Of a DNA stretch of 64,000 nt, positions 32,164-40,839 are shown piece by piece (position 1 is the stretch's first letter; each line of letters starts with the position of its first letter). The notes under the pieces are model-generated. The model had not been told where the DNA came from, made no database searches, and saw only the letters and a program-made list of their open reading frames with translations. The translations under genes and the position numbers were made by a program. Source of the DNA: an uncultured Eubacteriales bacterium (GTDB taxonomy: Bacteria > Bacillota > Clostridia > Oscillospirales > Acutalibacteraceae); the NCBI GenBank assembly GCA_934511365.1, contig CAKSWC010000001.1:124001-188000 (forward strand), written 5' to 3'.

Positions 32164-34458
32164 TCAAATTTTCCAGATTTCCTGTGCGTATTCCCTTATG
32201 GTTCGGTCTGAGGAAAAATATGCGCTTGAGGCGGTGTTCATGAGCGACTTTTTGAAATACTCTTTTTTGTTTTTCCAATCGTGCGCCGCCCTTTCCGTTG
32301 TTTCGGCGAATGATTCAAAATCGGCAAGAACCATATACCGGTCATTCTCCAAAAGCAGCTTTTTGATTTTTGAAAAGCATTCGTCCTTTTCGAGCGTTCC
32401 GTCTGTGAGCGCGTCAACGGCCATTCTCACCCTGTCCGATGATTCGTAAATTTGGACGCTGTCATAAAGGCCCTTCATTTTTTCAACCTCTTCCTCGCGC
32501 AGGCCGAAAATATAGTTGTTTTCCTCACCCGCAAGCTTCACAATTTCAATGTTTGCGCCGTCAAAGGTTCCGATTGTGGGTGCGCCGCAGAGCATGAACT
32601 TCATGTTGCCCGTTCCGCTCGCCTCCGTTCCCGCGAGTGAAAGCTGGAGAGAATAATCAGCCGCCGGAATCAGTTTTTGCGCCTTTGAAACATTGTAATC
32701 AGCGGCAAAAATAACTTTCAGCCTGCCCTCAAGGGAGGGGTCGGCGTTGATAATTTTTGAAAGGCGGCAGATAAATTCAATAATCAGCTTCGCCTCCATA
32801 TAACCGGACGCAGCCTTTCCGGAAAAAATGAACGTCATTTTCGGCAAAGAAAGCAGCTCTCCGCTTTTCATTTTTCGGTAAAAATAGAGCACCGCAAGTG
32901 CGCTGAGAAGCTGGCGCTTGTATTCATGGATGCGCTTGATCTGAACAAAAAAGACACTGTCCTCGTCAACCGTCACTCCCTCGTTTTTGCGCAGATAGGC
33001 GCAAAGCTCCTTCTTGTTCTTTTTTCTGATTTCAAAAAGATTTTCAAGAACCTCATCGTTGTCGCAAAACTCTTTGAGCTTTTCAATCGAGTCAACGTCT
33101 TTAACAACATCGGTTTTGAGCAGTGAGCAAAGGTAATTATAAAGCCTTTCATCGGCAAGAGCAAGCCAGCGCCGCTCGGTAATTCCGTTGGTCTTGTTTG
33201 AAAAACGCTCGGGAAAAAGCTCGTGCCACTGCGAAAGGGTGCTTCTTGCAATAATATCGCTGTGGATTTTTGCAACGCCGTTGATATGGGAACAGACAAA
33301 GCAGGCAAGGTTTGCCATATGAACAAGGCCGTCTTTAATTATCAGGCATTCCTCAAGGCGGTCGGTCTTTCCCTCAAGCTCATAGATAAGCTTTTTGTTG
33401 ATTTCTTCAATGACCGAGTACACCTGGGGAAGAAGCGAGGAGAACATTTCCGCGTTCCATTTTTCGAGCGCTTCACTCATCACTGTGTGGTTCGTATAGG
33501 AAAAAATTCTTTGCGCAAGGGAGAGCGCGTCATCAAAGCTCTTTCCCTTTTTCATCATCAGACGCACAAATTCGGGAATAGCTATTGTTGGGTGAGTATC
33601 GTTGAGCTGAACGGCAATGCGCTCGGGCAGCTCTTTCCAGTGCTTTTCATCGTAAATTTCAGAAAGAATGTTCTGCAAAGCCGCCGAGGTGAAAAAATAC
33701 TGCTGGCGCAGGCGCAGCCTTTTTCCGCTTTCAGTTGAATCGTCAGGATATAAAAAGGCGGAAATTGCCTTTGCCTCGTTCTCCTTTTCAAACGCTTTTG
33801 AGATATCGCTTTTTGAAAAGAATGTGAAGTCAACCTTTTCCTCGCTTTCGCAGTCATAAAGGCGCAGACGGTTGACCTTTTCGTTTTTATATCCGGGAAC
33901 AAAATAATCATACGGAACGGCAACAACCGTCATATCGGAAAACTCAATTTTTACCTGCTCGTTATCTTTGCGTTCGCCGAACGGGTCGGGAAAAATCTCC
34001 CAGTCATCGGGATACTCAACCTGCTTTGAGCCTTCAATTTTCTGGCGGAAAAGGCCGAACTTATAACGTATTCCGTAGCCGTCAAGATTCAGCCCGACCG
34101 TTGCCGCGCTTTCAAGGAAGCAGGCCGCAAGTCTGCCGAGTCCGCCGTTTCCGAATGCATAGTCCGGAATAATTGAAAACTCGTCAAAACTTCTCCCGTT
34201 TTTTGCAAACAGTCTTTTTGCCTCGTCAAGCACTCCGAGGTTTTGAAGATTTGATTCAATGAGCGAACCTATGAGGAATTCAGCGGAAAAATATGCCGCA
34301 CGCTTGCCTCTCTCGCTCCTGTAATCAAAAGGACGGCAAAGGGCGTTCGCCGCCGCCGCGGTCACGTCATAAAGCTCCTGAACAGAAAGCTCTTTGATGT
34401 CCTTATCATACTTTTCGCTGAGAATTTCATTAAAAATACTGCCGAAAGTTTTTTTCAT
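32164..34458 (-). CDS. glgP: Glycogen/alpha-glucan phosphorylase
   Basis: 764 residues, a little short of the usual ~800. YFSAEFLIGSLIESNLQNLG near residue 55, the glucan-site FGNGGLGRLAACFLES near 103, QLNDTHPTIAIPE near 290, and the PLP motif EASGTGNMKFMLCGAPTIGT near 640. That PLP motif has Cys where most members have Asn (KFMxNGA) and FDGAN instead of LDGAN. It releases glucose-1-phosphate from glycogen. AAAGG is ~10 nt before ATG. The leader can fold into two mutually exclusive hairpins. Confidence 0.95.
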   Translation of the reverse strand: MKKTFGSIFNEILSEKYDKDIKELSVQELYDVTAAAANALCRPFDYRSERGKRAAYFSAEFLIGSLIESNLQNLGVLDEAKRLFAKNGRSFDEFSIIPDYAFGNGGLGRLAACFLESAATVGLNLDGYGIRYKFGLFRQKIEGSKQVEYPDDWEIFPDPFGERKDNEQVKIEFSDMTVVAVPYDYFVPGYKNEKVNRLRLYDCESEEKVDFTFFSKSDISKAFEKENEAKAISAFLYPDDSTESGKRLRLRQQYFFTSAALQNILSEIYDEKHWKELPERIAVQLNDTHPTIAIPEFVRLMMKKGKSFDDALSLAQRIFSYTNHTVMSEALEKWNAEMFSSLLPQVYSVIEEINKKLIYELEGKTDRLEECLIIKDGLVHMANLACFVCSHINGVAKIHSDIIARSTLSQWHELFPERFSNKTNGITERRWLALADERLYNYLCSLLKTDVVKDVDSIEKLKEFCDNDEVLENLFEIRKKNKKELCAYLRKNEGVTVDEDSVFFVQIKRIHEYKRQLLSALAVLYFYRKMKSGELLSLPKMTFIFSGKAASGYMEAKLIIEFICRLSKIINADPSLEGRLKVIFAADYNVSKAQKLIPAADYSLQLSLAGTEASGTGNMKFMLCGAPTIGTFDGANIEIVKLAGEENNYIFGLREEEVEKMKGLYDSVQIYESSDRVRMAVDALTDGTLEKDECFSKIKKLLLENDRYMVLADFESFAETTERAAHDWKNKKEYFKKSLMNTASSAYFSSDRTIREYAQEIWKI

Positions 34459-34473
34459 ATTACAATAGCCTTT

Positions 34474-34530
34474 CCGGCTACAAGGAATAACGAAACGTGC
34501 ATTTGCGCCTTGTTGTAGCCGGACAAGGCG
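34474..34530 (-). promoter_or_regulatory. Alternative hairpins in the glgP leader
   Basis: Minus-strand RNA can pair CGCCTTGT with ACAAGGCG (34523-34530 and 34506-34513; 8 bp, 9-nt loop). Alternatively it can pair CCGGCTACA...AAGG (34508-34522) with CCTTGTAGCCGG (34474-34485). The first structure's loop and 3' arm are the second's 5' arm, so the two exclude each other. The second ends directly at the glgP Shine-Dalgarno. Confidence 0.5.
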
Positions 34531-34635
34531 TGACGGTAATTTTGAGAGACATATAATTCTGTTCAGCGCAATTTCTCACGCTGTTCACCCGAAATATTAT
34601 TGACTGGGAAAGATTGAAATATGAAAAACGGGCGC

Positions 34636-34668
34636 AAAAAAACACCCGCCTTTTCAGACGAGTGTTTT
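34636..34668 (-). terminator. Intrinsic terminator of the rpsF-ssb-rpsR operon
   Basis: Minus RNA stem AAAACACTCG/CGGGTGTTTT (10 bp with one G-U; 34659-34668 with 34639-34648), then a seven-U run (complement of A 34636-34642). Confidence 0.9.
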
Positions 34669-34687
34669 GAAAAAATGCAAATTAAAC

Positions 34688-34933
34688 TCAGTCGCTTGTA
34701 TAGGGCATGAGAGCAACCTGACGGGCACGCTTGATAGCGGTGGTCAGTTCGCGCTGATGGCGGGCACAAGTGCCTGTTACACGGCGGGGAAGAATCTTTG
34801 CGCGGTCAGAAGTGAACTTGCGCAGCTTCTGAGTGTCCTTATAGTCGATTGATTCAACCTTATCAACGCAGAAAGCGCAAACTTTTTTGCGTGACTTTCT
34901 ATTCGGACGTCCGTTTCCTCTTTCGTATGCCAT
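34688..34933 (-). CDS. rpsR: 30S ribosomal protein S18
   Basis: 81 residues, standard length. CAFCVDKVESIDYKDTQKLR and SDRAKILPRRVTGTCARHQR are the S18 signature. It forms a pair with S6 on the platform of the 30S subunit. AAGGAGG upstream. Last gene of the rpsF-ssb-rpsR operon. Cys pairs suggest the zinc-binding form (CxxC near residues 19-22 plus a later Cys). Confidence 0.98.
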   Translation of the reverse strand: MAYERGNGRPNRKSRKKVCAFCVDKVESIDYKDTQKLRKFTSDRAKILPRRVTGTCARHQRELTTAIKRARQVALMPYTSD

Positions 34934-34968
34934 TGGTTATTCCTCCTTGTTAAAAATTTCAGTTGCAA

Positions 34969-35412
34969 TCAGAACGGCAGATCTTCGTCATCGGTAATTT
35001 CTTCAAAATCACCGGGAACCGCTGTCTGATAAGCGGGAGCAGGCGCTGCTGCCTGCGCCGGAGCGGCAAACGCGGCGTTACCGCCGGTTTCAGCCTTTGA
35101 GCCGCAGAAGCTGACATCACGGGCAAGAACCTCATAAACAGTCCTTTTTGCGCCGGTGTTATCGTCATACTGACGCATCTGCATCTGACCCTGAACGGCA
35201 ATCATTGAGCCTTTTGAAAAGTAGCGGCTGATGAAGTTCGCCGTACCCTCCCAAGCAACGATTGTGAAAAAGTCAGTCTGCCTTTGCTCACCGGCTCTTG
35301 CATAAGATCTGTCAACAGCAATGCGGAAACTGCAAACGCTTTTTCCGGTTGTTGTTGTCCGAAGTTCCGGGTCAGCAACAAGGCGGCCCATGAGAACGAT
35401 ACTGTTGAGCAT
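34969..35412 (-). CDS. ssb: Single-stranded DNA-binding protein
   Basis: 147 residues. OB fold: LNSIVLMGRLVADPELR, SVCSFRIAVDRSYARAGEQR, IAVQGQMQMRQYDDN. An Ala/Pro linker and the acidic C-terminal tip TDDEDLPF, which recruits replication and repair proteins. Classical position between rpsF and rpsR. Confidence 0.98.
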   Translation of the reverse strand: MLNSIVLMGRLVADPELRTTTTGKSVCSFRIAVDRSYARAGEQRQTDFFTIVAWEGTANFISRYFSKGSMIAVQGQMQMRQYDDNTGAKRTVYEVLARDVSFCGSKAETGGNAAFAAPAQAAAPAPAYQTAVPGDFEEITDDEDLPF

Positions 35413-35427
35413 AATGACGTTCCTCCC

Positions 35428-35709
35428 TTATTTCTTGACGGTGAGTGAACGCAGAACGCCTTCAGTAATGTTAACAACACGGTCAAGCTCGGCGGGGAAT
35501 TCCGGCTCGCTTGAGTAGTTGACAAGAACATAGTAGCCCTCTGTCTCATAGTTGATGGGATAAGCGAGCTTGCGGCTGCCCCATACGTCAACAGATTCAA
35601 CGGCGCCGTGCGCCTCGATGAGGGACTTGAACTTTTCAACCAGAGCGTTAACTGCTTCTTCTCCGTTAGCTACTGAAAAAACTAACATGGTTTCATAGTT
35701 GTTTGTCAT
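35428..35709 (-). CDS. rpsF: 30S ribosomal protein S6
   Basis: Start ATG 35709 (GGAGGTG ~9 nt upstream); 93 residues, as usual. Motifs NNYETMLVFSV, DVWGSRKLAYPINYETEGYY. First gene of the operon, driven by a consensus promoter and preceded by a structured leader that may bind S6:S18. Confidence 0.98.
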   Translation of the reverse strand: MTNNYETMLVFSVANGEEAVNALVEKFKSLIEAHGAVESVDVWGSRKLAYPINYETEGYYVLVNYSSEPEFPAELDRVVNITEGVLRSLTVKK

Positions 35710-35714
35710 TGTTT

Positions 35715-35783
35715 TGCACCTCCTTATGGACTTTAGGCCCCCGGAAAGCGGGAGCAAAGAGTGCCGCATACGTTACGGCGGAG
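35715..35783 (-). promoter_or_regulatory. Structured rpsF leader, candidate S6:S18 autoregulatory RNA
   Basis: The ~75-nt leader between the -10 and the rpsF RBS contains a GCCGTA...TATGCGGC hairpin and then GCTCCCG/CGGGGGC with a CTTTC loop, just before GGAGG. Firmicute rpsF leaders carry a conserved S6:S18-binding hairpin. Resemblance is structural; I did not confirm the consensus. Confidence 0.4.
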
Positions 35784-35786
35784 AAG

Positions 35787-35815
35787 ATTATACCAACATT
35801 TCTCCGCTTTGTCAA
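35787..35815 (-). promoter_or_regulatory. Consensus sigma-A promoter of rpsF-ssb-rpsR
   Basis: TTGACA (35810-35815 complement), 17 nt, TATAAT (35787-35792) preceded by TGG: both hexamers perfect plus an extended -10, expected of a ribosomal protein operon. Confidence 0.95.
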
Positions 35816-35904
35816 GTCATAGAAACATTAAAAATCATGTTTTCAGGAAAATTTCTTCAAAAAGTCCAAAGTTCGGAAAAAGCACCGGATAAGCGCCTGG
35901 CCTC

Positions 35905-35933
35905 TTGAAAATTCCAAGAATTTGTAATATAAT
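35905..35933 (+). promoter_or_regulatory. Sigma-A promoter of the alkaline phosphatase gene
   Basis: TTGAAA (35905-35910), 17 nt, TATAAT (35928-35933), ~35 nt before the start codon. No Pho box was recognised. Confidence 0.85.
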
Positions 35934-35967
35934 GGAAAAGCAAAAAAATTCAAAGGAGAAAGTAAAA

Positions 35968-37092
35968 ATGAAAGCATTCCTCAAAAAAGCAATTTCCGCG
36001 TCGCTTGCAATGTTTTTGAGCCTTTACTGCCTTATCGGCCTCGGAAACAATGTCAGCGATGACTACCGCGAGTACAAAAATGTTATCCTCATGATAGGCG
36101 ACGGAATGGGCGTCAACACCGTTTCCGCAACAAAGGACACAAGAGGCGTTGAGCTGAACCTTGACAAAATGCCAGTCTACGGCCGTTCGGACACACGCTC
36201 GTTCATTTTTGATTACACTGACTCCGCCGCCGGCGGAAGCGCCCTTTCCTGCGGAGTTAGAATTTGGGCAAACTCCGTTGCCATCTTCCCGTTTTATCCG
36301 TTCTCGCTGACCAAGCAAAAAGTCCCCGTCTCGCTCACCGAGCTTGCAAAAGCCAACGGAAAGAGCGCCGGTGTTGTTACAACGGACAAAACCTCAGGCG
36401 CAACGCCTGCCTCTTTTTCGGCTCACGCCATTGCAAGAAAGCTTGAAAAAACAATCAGCGCGCAGCAGCTTGAGTCTGACCTTGACCTGATTTGGGGCTG
36501 CGAGTCTGCAAGCATTTCCAAGGAAAAATGCGAGAAAAACGGCTTCACCTTTGTTCAGACCGCAACTCAGCTTGAGGCGCTCGAAAGTTCAAGCCGCTCC
36601 TTTGCTCAGTTTGATTTTGACGAGATGAAAAACTGCACCGGCAAAAAGGACACCCCGTCCATTGAGCAGATGACCAAAAAAGCCATTGACCTTCTTGACG
36701 ACAACGAAAACGGCTTTTTCCTCATGGTTGAAGGCGCCTGCATTGACAAGTTTTCCCACAAGAATAATCTTGAGGGTGCAACAATGAACCTTGTTGAATT
36801 TGACAAAGCCGTTGGTTATGCAATGGATTACGCCGCAAAGGACGGCGACACGCTTGTTGTTGTTACCGCAGACCACGAGACCGGCGGAATCAAATATAAC
36901 GGCGTCACCGGAGAATACTACTACACCTCAAAAGGTCACACAACGGCAGACGTTCCGCTTTATGTTTCCGCAAAGGACGCAGGTTTCACAGACGGCGCGA
37001 TTGTTGAAAACCGCCAGATAAGCGTTCAGATCGCGCGCGTCATGGGCTACGGCAAGGATCAGTTCCCGGCCGTCAAGGGATTCACAATTTGA
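35968..37092 (+). CDS. Secreted alkaline phosphatase
   Basis: Start ATG 35968 after AAAGGAG; 374 residues. Signal peptide MKAFLKKAISASLAMFLSLY. Metal/active-site motifs of the alkaline phosphatase family are present: NVILMIGDGMGVNTV (Asp ligand), TDSAAGGSAL with the nucleophile Ser, VEGACIDKFSHKNN and TADHETGG (His/Asp ligands). It removes phosphate from esters outside the cell to scavenge phosphate. Monocistronic, ending at a bidirectional terminator facing ilvE. Confidence 0.93.
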   Translation: MKAFLKKAISASLAMFLSLYCLIGLGNNVSDDYREYKNVILMIGDGMGVNTVSATKDTRGVELNLDKMPVYGRSDTRSFIFDYTDSAAGGSALSCGVRIWANSVAIFPFYPFSLTKQKVPVSLTELAKANGKSAGVVTTDKTSGATPASFSAHAIARKLEKTISAQQLESDLDLIWGCESASISKEKCEKNGFTFVQTATQLEALESSSRSFAQFDFDEMKNCTGKKDTPSIEQMTKKAIDLLDDNENGFFLMVEGACIDKFSHKNNLEGATMNLVEFDKAVGYAMDYAAKDGDTLVVVTADHETGGIKYNGVTGEYYYTSKGHTTADVPLYVSAKDAGFTDGAIVENRQISVQIARVMGYGKDQFPAVKGFTI

Positions 37093-37113
37093 TTTTAATT
37101 TAATTTCAGACAA

Positions 37114-37148
37114 AAAATACGCACGTTCAATTTGAGCGTGCGTATTTT
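37114..37148. terminator. Bidirectional terminator between alkaline phosphatase and ilvE
   Basis: 12-bp perfect stem AAAATACGCACG/CGTGCGTATTTT with an 11-nt loop, A run on one side and T run on the other, between convergent genes. It closes the T-box operon. Confidence 0.9.
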
Positions 37149-37163
37149 TGTTTCGATTATATT

Positions 37164-38237
37164 TTACGCCTTATCAACAAAAACTCTCCAGCCTCTTGTG
37201 TCCTCTTTCTTTGCCCACTGGATTCCGGTGAGCTCATCATAGAGTTTCTGAGTGAGCGGGCCGATTTTTCCGTCGCCGATGTTCATGACATCGTTTTCAT
37301 AGCGCAGCTTGTTGACGGGGGAAACAACCGCGGCGGTGCCGGTTCCGAAAACTTCCTCAAGCGAGCCGTCCTTTGCGGCGGCAACAAGCTCGTCAACGGA
37401 AATTTTCCTTTCCTCAACCTCATAGCCCCAATCCTTGCATACCTTGATTATCGAATCACGGGTGATGCCCGGAAGAATACTGCCGTTAAGCGCCGGAGTA
37501 ACAATCTTTCCGTTAATTTTGAAGCAGATGTTCATTGCGCCAACTTCTTCAATATACTTGCGTTCAACGCCGTCAAGCCAGAGGACCTGCGAATAGCCGC
37601 TGTCATGAGCCTTGACCTGAGCCGCAAGACTTGCAACATAGTTTCCGCCGGTCTTGGTGAAGCCCATTCCGCCCCTGACCGCACGGACATACTCGTCCTC
37701 AATCCAGATTGCAACCGGCTCAAGACCGCTTTCATAGTACGCTCCGGACGGAGAAAGGATAATCATGAAAAGATAGGTTTTTGACGGCGCAACGCCGAGG
37801 AAGGCGTCGGTTGCAATAACAAACGGACGGATATAAAGTGATGTGCCCTCTTCGGTCGGCACCCAGTCGCGGTCAACGTCAACAACCGCTTTGACCGCTT
37901 CAACAAAGTCCTCCTCAGGAATTTCCGGAATGCAAAGACGTCTGCTTGAATTGTTGGCGCGCTTTGCGTTCATGTCCGGGCGGAAAAGATAGATGTTTCC
38001 GTCAACGCCGTGATAAGCTTTCATTCCCTCAAACATTTCCTGGCCGTAATGGAAAACCATTGCCGACGGCGGAAGGCTGATGTCCTCATAGGGAACAATT
38101 CTTGCGTCATGCCAGCCCTTTCCCTCGGTATAGTTCATGATGAACATATGGTCGGTAAAGATTTTTCCAAAGCCGAGCTTTTCGCCTTTTTTCGGCTTTT
38201 CTTTCGGTGATGTTGTTTTTGTGACTTTGATTTCCAT
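37164..38237 (-). CDS. ilvE: Branched-chain amino acid aminotransferase
   Basis: Start ATG 38237 (GAGGTG 9 nt upstream); 357 residues, the type II (Bacillus/eukaryote-like) size. VFHYGQEMFEGMKAYHGVDG, YIRPFVIATDAFLGVAPSKT, the PLP Lys in VERKYIEEVGAMNICF, and GTAAVVSPV. It interconverts Ile/Val/Leu and their 2-oxoacids with 2-oxoglutarate/Glu. Last gene of the T-box operon, 34 nt after the gamma subunit of the 2-oxoacid oxidoreductase, so it acts on that enzyme's product or substrate. Confidence 0.96.
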   Translation of the reverse strand: MEIKVTKTTSPKEKPKKGEKLGFGKIFTDHMFIMNYTEGKGWHDARIVPYEDISLPPSAMVFHYGQEMFEGMKAYHGVDGNIYLFRPDMNAKRANNSSRRLCIPEIPEEDFVEAVKAVVDVDRDWVPTEEGTSLYIRPFVIATDAFLGVAPSKTYLFMIILSPSGAYYESGLEPVAIWIEDEYVRAVRGGMGFTKTGGNYVASLAAQVKAHDSGYSQVLWLDGVERKYIEEVGAMNICFKINGKIVTPALNGSILPGITRDSIIKVCKDWGYEVEERKISVDELVAAAKDGSLEEVFGTGTAAVVSPVNKLRYENDVMNIGDGKIGPLTQKLYDELTGIQWAKKEDTRGWRVFVDKA

Positions 38238-38271
38238 TGTGTATTGCACCTCTTTCAAGAATATTTACCTT

Positions 38272-38802
38272 TTAAAAGTCATAGCCGACTTTCAGCGCGT
38301 TAAGGTTAACGTCAAGGAGATTCGCTTTCCTTGGCGGAATAACCTTTTTGAGCGCTTCGGCAGTGTTTTCAAATTCCATGTCTGCGCTTTCTTTAATGAG
38401 CTTTCCGCAAAGAATCATGTTTGCAAGCGTTGCAAAACCCTCATCCTTCGCAAGCTTTGTTGCCGGAACATAAAAGACGGAAACGTCCTTCCGTTCAACC
38501 TTTTCTTCAATGAGCGTTGAGTCAACAAGAATTGTTCCGCCGGGAACAACGCTGTTTTCATAGCGCCTGAGCGAGGGAAGATTCATTGCAATAAGGCAGT
38601 TCGGTTCGCTGACTATCGGCGAGCCCACCGGGTCGTCGCTGATGATGACGCTGCAATTCGCGGTACCTCCGCGCATCTCCGGACCATAGGAGGGAAGCCA
38701 GCTCACGTTTTTGCCTTCAATAAGTCCCTTTGTTGCAAGGAATTTTCCTGCGAACAAAACGCCCTGACCGCCGAAACCGGCGATGAGAATCTGCATATTC
38801 AT
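38272..38802 (-). CDS. 2-oxoacid:ferredoxin oxidoreductase, gamma subunit (VorC/KorC type)
   Basis: 176 residues from ATG 38802 (TGATG overlap with the beta subunit; GGAGG 7 nt upstream). GFGGQGVLFAGKFLATKGLI is the hallmark of the gamma domain; WLPSYGPEMRGGTANCSVII follows. It completes the four-subunit enzyme that links a 2-oxoacid, CoA and ferredoxin, and binds CoA near the active site. Confidence 0.94.
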   Translation of the reverse strand: MNMQILIAGFGGQGVLFAGKFLATKGLIEGKNVSWLPSYGPEMRGGTANCSVIISDDPVGSPIVSEPNCLIAMNLPSLRRYENSVVPGGTILVDSTLIEEKVERKDVSVFYVPATKLAKDEGFATLANMILCGKLIKESADMEFENTAEALKKVIPPRKANLLDVNLNALKVGYDF

Positions 38803-39554
38803 CACTTTTCCTCCTTTTGCGCGCTTCTGTCCTTATAAACGCCGAGCGGATAATAAGGAATCATGTTTTCCTCAAGCCATTTAAGCGCGTTCTGCGGCGT
38901 CATGCCCCAGTTTGTTGGGCAGCTTGAAATGACCTCAATGAGGGAAAAGCCCTTTTTGTCAATCTGATTCTGGAAAGCTTTTTTGATTGCTTTTTTTGCG
39001 TTTCTAACATTTTTAACATTGTTAACGGCAACGCGCTCAATATATTCCGCACCGTCAAGCTGGGAGAGCATTTCGCAAACCTTAACGGGATATCCGCAAA
39101 GGCTGACGTCTCTTCCGTAGGGCGAGGTCTGGGTGACCTGGCCGGGGAGCGAGGTCGGAGCCATCTGGCCGCCGGTCATTCCGTAAATTGCGTTGTTAAC
39201 AAAAATTACGGTAATGTTCTCGTTCCTTGTTGCGGCGTGAACGGTTTCCGCCATTCCGATTGAGGCGAGGTCGCCGTCACCCTGATAGGTGAAAACAATG
39301 TTGTCCGGTTCGGCGCGTTTCACTCCCGTTGCAACGGCCGGAGCGCGTCCGTGAGCGGCCTCAACCATATCGCAGGCAAAGTAGTTATAGGCAAGAACGG
39401 CGCAGCCGACCGGGGCTATGCCGATTGTTTTGCCCTCAATTCCAAGCTCGTCAATCGCCTCGGCAACAAGGCGGTGAATAATTCCGTGAGTACAGCCGGG
39501 GCAATAATGAAACGGAACATCGGTGAGCGATTTCGGTTTTTGAAAAACAACCAT
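38802..39554 (-). CDS. 2-oxoacid:ferredoxin oxidoreductase, beta (TPP-binding) subunit
   Basis: 250 residues. HYCPGCTHGIIHRLVAEA at the start, TPP/Mg motif GDGDLASIGMAETVHAATRN and NNAIYGMTGGQMAPT. It carries thiamine diphosphate. It lacks the Cys-rich cluster tail of pyruvate enzymes, consistent with the KOR/VOR class. 1-nt overlap (TAATG) with the alpha subunit. Confidence 0.94.
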   Translation of the reverse strand: MVVFQKPKSLTDVPFHYCPGCTHGIIHRLVAEAIDELGIEGKTIGIAPVGCAVLAYNYFACDMVEAAHGRAPAVATGVKRAEPDNIVFTYQGDGDLASIGMAETVHAATRNENITVIFVNNAIYGMTGGQMAPTSLPGQVTQTSPYGRDVSLCGYPVKVCEMLSQLDGAEYIERVAVNNVKNVRNAKKAIKKAFQNQIDKKGFSLIEVISSCPTNWGMTPQNALKWLEENMIPYYPLGVYKDRSAQKEEK

Positions 39555-40618
39555 TATTTTCTTCCTCCTTTGTCTGCTTTTTCAATGGCTTCAAGAACCA
39601 TGTTCGGCGAGGGAATCATTCCGCCAACACGGTTGCAGAGCATTACGGGACGCTTGCATTTGATTGCAAGCTCAATATCTTCAATCATCTGACCCATTGA
39701 AAGTTCAACGCTGATGAAGGTGTGCGCCTTTTCCGCCGCGTCAAACAGCGCTTTTTTCGGGAACGGCCAGAGTGTTATCGGGCGGATCATTCCAACCTTT
39801 ACTCCCCTTTTGCGCGCTTCAACGATTGCGTTTTTGGAAACCCTTGCGGCAATGCCGAACGCAACAACGCAAATTTCTGCGTCCTCCATCATGAAGCTTT
39901 CATACATAACCTCGTTTTCCTCAACCGTTTTATAGCGCTCAAAGCGCTCAAAATTGAGCCTTTCAAGCTCTTCCGGAACAAGGGAAAGCGAGTTTACGAT
40001 GTTATGCTTCCTCTCCCCTTTTGTTCCGGTAACGGCCCAGGGTTTGTCATAGACGGACGCTTCAACCTTTTCAAGCGAAACGGGCTCCATCATCTGACCC
40101 ATTGTTCCGTCTGCAAGAATCATTGAGGTCATTCTGTATTTATCGGCAAGGTCAAAGCCCTTAACGGTGAGCGACGCCATCTCCTGAACAGAAGCCGGCG
40201 CAAGAACAATCATTTTGTAATCGCCGTGGCCGCCGCCTTTTGTTGCCTGAAAATAATCCGACTGGCTCGGCTGAATTCCACCGAGTCCCGGACCGCCGCG
40301 CTGAACATTGACAACGAGCGCCGGAAGGTCGGAGCCGGCAAGATATGAAAGTCCCTCGCTTTTGAGTGAGATTCCGGGGCTTGAGGAAGAAGTCATAACC
40401 CTTTTTCCGGCAGAGGAAACGCCGTATACCATGTTGATTGCGGCAACCTCGCTTTCCGCCTGAAGAAATACGCCGCCGATTTTCGGCATCCTTTTGGCCA
40501 TGTATGCCGCAACCTCGGTCTGCGGAGTTATCGGATAGCCGAAATAATAGCGGCAGCCGGCAAGGATGGCGGCCTCGGCAATCGCTTCATTGCCTTTCAT
40601 AAGTACCTTATCTGTCAT
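39554..40618 (-). CDS. 2-oxoacid:ferredoxin oxidoreductase, alpha subunit (VorB-type naming)
   Basis: 354 residues. MKGNEAIAEAAILAGCRYYF, GYPITPQTEVAAYMAKRMP, SSSSPGISLKSEGLSYLAGS and QRGGPGLGGIQPSQSDYFQA are typical. Size and the four-gene order (ferredoxin, alpha, beta, gamma) match 3-methyl-2-oxobutanoate:ferredoxin oxidoreductases, although 2-oxoglutarate-specific enzymes look alike. The ilvE neighbour and T-box favour branched-chain 2-oxoacids. The reaction is reversible and can run as reductive carboxylation of acyl-CoA. Confidence 0.93.
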   Translation of the reverse strand: MTDKVLMKGNEAIAEAAILAGCRYYFGYPITPQTEVAAYMAKRMPKIGGVFLQAESEVAAINMVYGVSSAGKRVMTSSSSPGISLKSEGLSYLAGSDLPALVVNVQRGGPGLGGIQPSQSDYFQATKGGGHGDYKMIVLAPASVQEMASLTVKGFDLADKYRMTSMILADGTMGQMMEPVSLEKVEASVYDKPWAVTGTKGERKHNIVNSLSLVPEELERLNFERFERYKTVEENEVMYESFMMEDAEICVVAFGIAARVSKNAIVEARKRGVKVGMIRPITLWPFPKKALFDAAEKAHTFISVELSMGQMIEDIELAIKCKRPVMLCNRVGGMIPSPNMVLEAIEKADKGGRK

Positions 40619-40628
40619 TATTCACACC

Positions 40629-40835
40629 TCACTTTTCAACTGTAATTACGCAGTCCGGACACATTGTTGCGCAGAATGCACAGCCGATGCAGTCCTCCTG
40701 CCGCGTCATCTCGGCCGGGGAATGGCCCTTGGCGTTGATTTTGTTTTCCGCAATTTTAATGAGTTTCTTTGGGCAGGCGTCAACACAAAGTCCGCAGCCC
40801 TTGCACAGGTCAGTCTGGAATGTTACCTTTGCCAT
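40629..40835 (-). CDS. Two-[4Fe-4S] ferredoxin subunit of the 2-oxoacid oxidoreductase (delta)
   Basis: 68 residues. Two cluster motifs: CKGCGLCVDACP and CIGCAFCATMCP. It shuttles electrons between the TPP site and external ferredoxin. Ten nt upstream of the alpha subunit. Confidence 0.95.
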   Translation of the reverse strand: MAKVTFQTDLCKGCGLCVDACPKKLIKIAENKINAKGHSPAEMTRQEDCIGCAFCATMCPDCVITVEK

Positions 40836-40839
40836 TTTT

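Noticed and set aside
38272..40835. Pyruvate:ferredoxin oxidoreductase
   Set aside because: Subunit sizes, four-gene order and the lack of a Cys-rich tail on the beta subunit fit the KOR/VOR group; the ilvE neighbour points to branched-chain 2-oxoacids. 2-oxoglutarate specificity cannot be fully excluded.
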